Positions 5,661-8,896 of a DNA stretch of 8,896 nucleotides are shown here, one piece after another. The notes under the pieces were generated by a model. That model saw nothing but the letters and a program-made list of their open reading frames with translations, did no database searches and was not told where the DNA came from. Source of the stretch: an uncultured Psychrobacillus sp. (GTDB lineage: Bacteria; Bacillota; Bacilli; Bacillales_A; Planococcaceae); the NCBI GenBank assembly GCA_934234185.1, contig CAKQHO010000129.1:1-8896 (forward strand). The letters run 5' to 3'. Position 1 is the first letter of the stretch. Every line of letters starts with the position of its first letter. A program made the position numbers and the translations under genes.

Positions 5661-5720
5661 GCTTTAATGGAAGATATATTCTTCTATTATTAGAAACGTC
5701 TGTGTAGAAATTTAGGTTGA

Positions 5721-5755
5721 GAATATAGTAAGAGCTGATTGCAGCTCTTATATTC
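5721..5755 (-). terminator. Hairpin after the GNAT gene
   Basis: TAAGAGCTG (5729-5737) and CAGCTCTTA (5742-5750) form a perfect 9-bp stem with loop ATTG. GAATA and TATTC extend it after a 3-base bulge. It lies about 20 bases downstream of the GNAT stop on the minus strand. No clear U tract follows in either direction, so termination is plausible but not certain. Confidence 0.5.
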
Positions 5756-5772
5756 AAGAAAAGACTCTTTAT

Positions 5773-6291
5773 TTAGAATACCTCATTCTTTTTTATACTT
5801 TTTTGATATTTACTATGGCCATCGGTTACACCAATAAACTCAAAGTCATTGCACTTATAAAAGTTATTTAATTTAATGTTATCAGTAACACAATCTAACT
5901 TAAGATATTCTTTATCATTTGCATTGTCTTCTATCCAAGTCAATATACTTTGCCCTATACCTTTCTTCATATAGGCAGGCAGTATTGCAAGTCTGTGTAA
6001 ATAAAGCGATTTCGAAGAAATATCGCTTTCCCAAATATGCCTGTCCCATTCACTTGGTTCAGATAATAGCGTGAACGTGGCCATAATTTCCTCATCTTTT
6101 AAAACAATGTATGTTTCTTGATTAATTATGGCTTGTTCAATCTCTTCATCATCACCACCCTCTAATAGAAACCGCCATTGGTTTATATCATTATTTTTCA
6201 TCCATTGAGCTATCTGCTTTAACATCTTAATAATTACACTACTGTCTTGATTTGTTGCAATTTTGACCTCAAAATCTTCACCGTACTCCAA
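5773..6291 (-). CDS. GNAT family N-acetyltransferase
   Basis: This 172-aa protein has the length and pattern of the GNAT fold, which transfers an acetyl group from acetyl-CoA to an amine. Motif A with the CoA pyrophosphate loop is LYLHRLAILPAYMKKGIGQS (97-115 region), where the loop is MKKGIG and lacks the usual first Gln or Arg. The later LNNFYKCNDFEFIG (141-154) matches the typical motif B tail ahead of a Phe and Gly. The N-terminal half contains an aromatic-rich segment (QWRFLLEGG) likely to form the acceptor site. The acceptor is unknown. The start is TTG at 6289-6291, with AAAGGAGGT 10 bases upstream. It reads away from the DinB gene; repeat R1 lies in the spacer between the two. An antibiotic or polyamine acetyltransferase cannot be told from a protein-modifying one here. 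Confidence 0.85.
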   Translation of the reverse strand: MEYGEDFEVKIATNQDSSVIIKMLKQIAQWMKNNDINQWRFLLEGGDDEEIEQAIINQETYIVLKDEEIMATFTLLSEPSEWDRHIWESDISSKSLYLHRLAILPAYMKKGIGQSILTWIEDNANDKEYLKLDCVTDNIKLNNFYKCNDFEFIGVTDGHSKYQKSIKKNEVF

Positions 6292-6355
6292 GTTATTTAT
6301 ACCTCCTTTTTAATTAACCTTTTTATTCGATACGTTATAAATTCAATAAACCTGT

Positions 6356-6437
6356 TCCACTAACCTGCCCAGTTTCTACAATAAGGAATTCAACTAAAGA
6401 GTGTTAATCCCTTCCTAGATCAACTCCCCTGTAAGGA
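6356..6437 (+). repeat. Dispersed repeat R1
   Basis: This copy runs from TCCACTAAC to the degraded end CCCCTGTAAGGAA. It shares with R4 the block ATAAGGAATTCAAC, then AAAGAGTGTTAATCCCTTC with one change. The right terminal arm is no longer complementary to the left one, so this is a worn copy. It fills the spacer between the divergent GNAT and DinB genes. Orientation is the same as in R2 to R5. Confidence 0.7.
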
Positions 6438-6511
6438 AAGCTACTTAAGATTATTTAACAGCTCAATAAGCAACCTTTTTTCTAAATTTAGTTCTACAAT
6501 TTAAAGGATTA

Positions 6512-6539
6512 TTAACAAAGAATTAAGAATATAAATAAT
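6512..6539 (+). promoter_or_regulatory. Candidate promoter of the DinB-like gene
   Basis: TTAACA (6512-6517, 5 of 6) and AATAAT (6534-6539, 5 of 6) are separated by 16 bases, about 30 bases before the ATG. The surroundings are AT-rich, so alternative -10 boxes are possible. Confidence 0.4.
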
Positions 6540-6568
6540 AAAAGTCAGAAAAGTTGGAGAGTGGTAAC

Positions 6569-7054
6569 ATGATTCATGATATAAAGGAATTTGTAAAATA
6601 TTTAGATGGCATTCATAAACGAACGATGCAATATGTAAAATTAATACCTAACGAACTCTTAGATTGGAAGCCTTCTGAAGATAAATTTTCTACAGGTGAT
6701 TTATTGCGACATATCGCATCATCTCGATTGATGTTTCTTGGCCTGTTTGAACATGGCTCGTGGACATACACAGGACATGATACTGGTAAAGGGCATTCAC
6801 TTGAGGAAATTTCAAATTATTTAGAGGAATGCCAGATTAAACTAACAGAGGGTCTATTGAAAGTTGGAAACAGTGTGTTGACAAAAAAGGTTTTAACACT
6901 TCATGGTCATGAAGTTAGTGCATGGAGAATACTTATGGCAATCCCAGAACATGAAATCCATCATCGCGGGCAAATCTCTACATATTTACAAGTGAACAAA
7001 ATTGAACCACCACAAATTTTCGGATTAAAAATTGAGCAAGTTAAAACATTATAA
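6569..7054 (+). CDS. DinB family protein
   Basis: This 161-aa protein fits the DinB/YfiT four-helix bundle superfamily, metal-binding proteins many of which are thiol-dependent transferases. The expected metal ligands are present: His48 in LLRHIASSR, and His128 and His132 in PEHEIHHRGQI (H-x3-H). Other family marks are the IPNELLDWKPSEDKFSTGDL segment (26-45) near the first helix turn, and the C-terminal STYLQVN and PPQIFG. Its substrate is unknown; the family includes bacillithiol transferases, so a role in thiol chemistry or detoxification is possible. I choose ATG 6569, with GGAG 9 bases upstream; TTG at 6554 is in frame but overlaps that site. The gene has its own promoter and terminator, and it is the only rightward gene in the repeat-separated right part of the window. 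Confidence 0.88.
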   Translation: MIHDIKEFVKYLDGIHKRTMQYVKLIPNELLDWKPSEDKFSTGDLLRHIASSRLMFLGLFEHGSWTYTGHDTGKGHSLEEISNYLEECQIKLTEGLLKVGNSVLTKKVLTLHGHEVSAWRILMAIPEHEIHHRGQISTYLQVNKIEPPQIFGLKIEQVKTL

Positions 7055-7062
7055 CTTTATGT

Positions 7063-7106
7063 AAGAGCTTAGGACATCATCGTATGTCCAGAGCTTTATT
7101 TTTTTG
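7063..7106 (+). terminator. Terminator of the DinB-like gene
   Basis: The stem pairs AAGAGCT plus GGACAT (7063-7077) with ATGTCC plus AGCTTT (7084-7097) around a small internal loop. A run of T bases follows at 7099-7105. It begins 9 bases after the stop codon. Confidence 0.85.
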
Positions 7107-7135
7107 TTTTGCTACATACAACTAGGGGAGTTTAA

Positions 7136-7216
7136 GTGGAAGTATACACATTCTATTCACCCTCACCAACTTTCTTTATAAGCGTTGTTTCACAATTTGG
7201 CTCGATTATGAAATAA
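7136..7216 (+). CDS. Possible 26-aa small ORF
   Basis: GTG at 7136 is preceded by AGGGGAG at 5 bases and opens a 26-codon frame ending at TAA 7214-7216. The peptide is mostly hydrophobic and aromatic (FYSPSPTFFISVVSQFGSIM). It lies after the DinB terminator, and I see no promoter of its own, which speaks against expression. It could be chance or a remnant. Confidence 0.22.
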   Translation: MEVYTFYSPSPTFFISVVSQFGSIMK

Positions 7217-7232
7217 AACATAAAGACGATTA

Positions 7233-7322
7233 TTCAACTAAATTGCCCCGTTTGTTCCATAAGAAATTCAACACAAAAAGGCATTAATCCTCCTTCTTGG
7301 ATCAACGCCTCCGTTACTTAAA
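7233..7322 (+). repeat. Dispersed repeat R2, nearly complete
   Basis: This 90-bp copy has terminal arms TTCAACTAA (7233-7241) and TTACTTAAA (7314-7322), complementary at 7 of 9 positions. Inside are ATTGCCCCGTTTGTTCC, AAATTCAAC, and a hairpin GCATTAATCC / GGATCAACGC. It lies between the DinB and YciI-like genes, whose 3' ends face each other, and ends 11 bases before the YciI-like stop codon. Confidence 0.8.
7275..7308 (-). terminator. Terminator inside R2 for the YciI-like gene
   Basis: Read leftward, GCGTTGATCC (7308-7299) pairs with GGATTAATGC (7290-7281) over 10 positions with two G-U pairs, then CTTTTTG follows. This fits a rho-independent terminator about 25 bases after the YciI-like stop. 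Confidence 0.65.
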
Positions 7323-7333
7323 CTGAAAAGATA

Positions 7334-7693
7334 CTAAATAATCCCTAATTCTTTTTGAATCCTATGTTTGTAATCAATATATACCTGGTCAAAATCAGGA
7401 CTTTCATTTTCAAATTTGCTCATTTTGTAATCCCATTGTTTTATTTCATAACTGAATATGCCATTTTTAACAGTAGGGTCATTATCAGCAAATTTAATAA
7501 CATCTTCTTCGTTCGTTGCATCAATAACTATTGCTCCTCCAGTGGAACCTCCGAATGGTCCAGCTAAAACTATATTCCCTTTATTATATTCGTTTTGAAC
7601 ATAAACTGCATGTTCTGGCATGAACGGTTGATTATGTAGAACTACACCATCTATCCAATTTATTGATGGAGTTAACAATATTAGATATCTCAT
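7334..7693 (-). CDS. YciI-like protein
   Basis: This 119-aa protein fits the YciI-like dimeric alpha/beta-barrel (ferredoxin-like) family. Typical features are the first strand MRYLILLTPS, PEHAVYVQNEYNKGNIVLA with His28, the glycine turn GPFGGSTGGAIVID (45-58), the acidic segment NEEDVIKFADNDP with Asp72-Pro73, and the strand GIFSYEIKQW. A short helical tail follows (RIQKELGII). Most family members have no known activity; some have an active-site His/Asp pair, and enzymes such as chlorohydrolase-type members exist. I start at ATG 7691-7693, with AAAGGAG 8 bases upstream; an in-frame ATG at 7759 would run through repeat R3 and is unlikely. It is a single gene between R3 (upstream) and R2 (downstream). 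Confidence 0.82.
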   Translation of the reverse strand: MRYLILLTPSINWIDGVVLHNQPFMPEHAVYVQNEYNKGNIVLAGPFGGSTGGAIVIDATNEEDVIKFADNDPTVKNGIFSYEIKQWDYKMSKFENESPDFDQVYIDYKHRIQKELGII

Positions 7694-7733
7694 AGACTTT
7701 ACTCCTTTATTTTTTCTTTTGAGACTATTAAAC

Positions 7734-7786
7734 TGCACTAAATTGCCCCGTTTGTACAAAAAGAAAATTCAACAAAAAGAGCGTTA
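7734..7786 (+). repeat. Dispersed repeat R3, right half lost
   Basis: The left half is well kept: CACTAAATTGCCCCGTTTGT, AAATTCAAC and AAAAAGAGCGTTAA. After about 7786 the similarity ends, so the inner hairpin and the right arm are missing. A short hairpin AGTTCTT / AAGAACT (7802-7821) follows across the stop codon of the 88-aa gene. R3 fills the spacer between the 88-aa gene stop and the YciI-like start. Confidence 0.7.
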
Positions 7787-7806
7787 AATTTACTTTTTTA
7801 TAGTTC

Positions 7807-8073
7807 TTATGATGAAGAACTCTGCTTTTTAATACTAAATATATATTTTAATGTAGAGACCACCAACCTAATTATTAAAATGTAAATAAAGCTTTGGAAA
7901 AAACTTAGACATAAAACAAATACATATCGTCCCATATCTTCGACTTCAGTTATGCCAGAGTATTGCAATTGCCAATCAAAAAAAATGTTATAGTAACTCA
8001 CGACTATGTAAATAGGAATTAATAAGACCCAATATATCTTTGGCATACTGACAATATGACCTTTTACTAACAT
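7807..8073 (-). CDS. Small two-helix membrane protein, 88 aa
   Basis: I do not recognise this protein. It has two likely transmembrane helices, at about 12-32 (IYWVLLIPIYIVVSYYNIF) and 50-72 (YVFVLCLSFFQSFIYILII), joined by an acidic loop (GITEVEDMGR), and a short Lys/Ser tail. Both ends are predicted to be on the cytoplasmic side, given Lys near each end. The ATG at 8071-8073 has only a modest site, AGGTGTG, about 7 bases upstream. A second ATG at residue 10 is possible. The sequence just upstream is a near copy of another ribosome-binding-site-plus-ATG block 55 bp earlier. It lies between repeats R3 and R4. It might be an immunity-type or stress membrane peptide, but nothing seen proves this. 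Confidence 0.6.
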   Translation of the reverse strand: MLVKGHIVSMPKIYWVLLIPIYIVVSYYNIFFDWQLQYSGITEVEDMGRYVFVLCLSFFQSFIYILIIRLVVSTLKYIFSIKKQSSSS

Positions 8074-8161
8074 TAATTCACACCTGCTTCTATTTTCTAA
8101 TTACTAGAATAATTCCCCCACATAACATTAATTCTTCACCTTTAATAGATTTCCTTCTTAC

Positions 8162-8246
8162 TCAACTAACTACCCTATTTCTATAATAAGGAATTCAACA
8201 AAAAGAGCGTTAATCCCTTCTTGGCTCAACACACCCGTTAGTTGAA
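8162..8246 (+). repeat. Dispersed repeat R4, most complete copy
   Basis: This 85-bp copy has a perfect 9-bp terminal inverted repeat, TCAACTAAC (8162-8170) and GTTAGTTGA (8237-8245). The interior holds TTTCTATAATAAGG, AATTCAACAAAAAGAGCG, and the imperfect stem GCGTTAATCC with GGCTCAACAC. It lies between the 167-aa gene stop and the 88-aa gene. It best defines the family and resembles R1 closely in its left two thirds. Confidence 0.82.
8200..8230 (-). terminator. Terminator inside R4 for the 167-aa gene
   Basis: Read leftward, GTTGAGCC pairs with GGATTAAC in an imperfect stem, extended by G-U pairs and one mismatch, followed by GCTCTTTTTG. It lies about 40 bases after the stop of the 8268-8771 gene and is the only terminator-like structure there. 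Confidence 0.5.
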
Positions 8247-8267
8247 TAAAACAAAGTCTTTGGTGAC

Positions 8268-8771
8268 CTAAATCCATCCAATATTAACAGTATCATCGTG
8301 AAAGAATTCTATTACATATTTCTGCGTAAGACAATATAGATATAAATCATTTCCTAGCCAGACAATATCTTCAATATTACTTAATAATTCTTTAGTCAAT
8401 TTAGTTTTTACACATGGATGATTCTCGTATCCCCAAAAGATATATATAGGAATTGAAGTATCAAATCCTTTAGAAATTAGAAGGGAAGGTATGCTTTTAA
8501 TTCCTTGGTCATTTAATTCAACTCGGTTAACAATAGCATTTTCCCAGTCAATTCTGTTCCAAAAAGCAATCGGGAAATTTTCAGAGAAATCTTCTACTAT
8601 TGTATTACTGTTATTAGAATCTAAAATTTCAAATAATTCCGTTTCGCCGAACACTTCTTGAAGCAGAATCTTTACTTCATTCTCTTTTTGAATCGCTTGT
8701 TGAATTATTTCTTTTTGTTTCCGTTTCTCTATAATTTCATTTAATCTCTTCTGTCTTTCTTCTTTGTTCAC
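8268..8771 (-). CDS. Hypothetical protein, 167 aa
   Basis: I do not recognise this protein with confidence. Residues 1-40 are highly charged and likely to form a long helix or coiled coil (NEIIEKRKQKEIIQQAIQ). The rest is acidic alpha/beta: FPIAFWNRIDWENA (66-79), SIPIYIFWGYENHPC (106-120), DIVWLGNDLYLYCL (135-148), and a C-terminal YVIEFFHDDTVNIGWI (152-167). A final EFFHDD..IGWI strand pair is seen in several Bacillus proteins that act as toxin immunity or are annotated with unknown function, so an immunity-type protein is possible, but no toxin gene is visible. The start is GTG 8769-8771, with AAGGAG 10 bases upstream. The frame stays open upstream to the window edge without a better start. 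R5 lies just upstream and R4 downstream. Confidence 0.65.
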   Translation of the reverse strand: MNKEERQKRLNEIIEKRKQKEIIQQAIQKENEVKILLQEVFGETELFEILDSNNSNTIVEDFSENFPIAFWNRIDWENAIVNRVELNDQGIKSIPSLLISKGFDTSIPIYIFWGYENHPCVKTKLTKELLSNIEDIVWLGNDLYLYCLTQKYVIEFFHDDTVNIGWI

Positions 8772-8803
8772 TCTAATATTACTCCTTCCCTCTCTATTTT
8801 TTA

Positions 8804-8830
8804 TTGAACTAAACTGCCCCGTTAGTTGAA
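8804..8830 (+). repeat. Dispersed repeat R5, short form
   Basis: TTGAACTAA, then ACTGCCCCG, then TTAGTTGAA form a 27-bp near-palindrome with arms matching at 8 of 9 positions. It matches the left end of R2 and R3 (ACTAAATTGCCCCGTTTGTT), but the interior and right part are absent. It lies 33 bases upstream of the 167-aa gene start. Confidence 0.65.
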
Positions 8831-8838
8831 GTATAACC

Positions 8839-8860
8839 TTCCCAAACCGACGTTTGGGAA
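8839..8860. terminator. Hairpin of unknown role near the right edge
   Basis: TTCCCAAAC (8839-8847) and GTTTGGGAA (8852-8860) form a perfect 9-bp stem with loop CGAC. No U tract follows in either direction. Leftward frames entering from the right edge stop at 8876-8878 and about 8867-8869, so it may be the terminator of a gene lying mostly outside the window. Confidence 0.5.
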
Positions 8861-8896
8861 CTATCTTAGATAAAATTAGGTGTTCTTCGATGCTTC

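Noticed and set aside
7802..7821. Hairpin over the stop codon of the 88-aa gene as its terminator
   Set aside because: Read leftward it is followed by an A run, not a U run. The 7-bp AU-rich stem is weak. It may only be incidental.
6356..8830. A true integron
   Set aside because: No integron integrase gene, no attI-like site in the window, and one gene (DinB) faces the other way. The match of the arms to attC is only 6 of 7 and could be chance; kept only as a hypothesis in the findings.

Overview
The window looks like chromosome of a low-GC Gram-positive bacterium of the Bacillaceae. The evidence is strong AAGGAGG-type ribosome binding sites, TTG and GTG starts, rho-independent terminators, and protein families common in Bacillus (DUF4275, DUF4083, YhfM-like lipoprotein, DinB, YciI-like, NadR-like). 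There is no rRNA, tRNA, transposase, integrase or true CRISPR array. Species cannot be set from sequence alone.

Left part (1-3200): five copies of a core (AAGTTGTAA) spaced exactly 21 bp apart lie at 51-143. They are followed by three small leftward genes: a 74-aa unknown protein, a DUF4275 protein, and a DUF4083-type small membrane protein. A remnant-like open frame lies between the last two. A rightward lipoprotein gene (DUF3221-like plus YhfM-like parts) converges on a leftward nadR-type gene (NMN adenylyltransferase plus ribosylnicotinamide kinase), and a shared bidirectional terminator separates them.

Middle part (3200-5770): an AT-rich spacer precedes a 39-codon gene for a small secreted peptide with two cysteines, too short for most gene finders. 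Next come a terminator, a doubtful 48-codon leftward reading frame, and a monocistronic 492-aa NAD(P)-dependent aldehyde dehydrogenase with its own promoter, candidate operator and strong terminator.

Right part (5770-8896): single-gene units for a GNAT acetyltransferase, a DinB-like protein, a YciI-like protein, a two-helix membrane protein and an unknown acidic protein. Each is separated by a copy of an approximately 85-90 bp repeat family, named R1 to R5 here. All copies have the same orientation, their ends form an inverted repeat (TCAACTAAC / GTTAGTTGA), and two copies contain a hairpin that would terminate leftward transcription. Gene-repeat-gene-repeat order with typical accessory genes recalls a cassette array, although no recombinase is present. 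This repeat family, the 21-bp phased repeat and the secreted mini-peptide are the items most worth a second look.

The genes do not form one pathway. Most have their own terminator and seem to be transcribed alone. The right third reads as an accessory region assembled one gene at a time.
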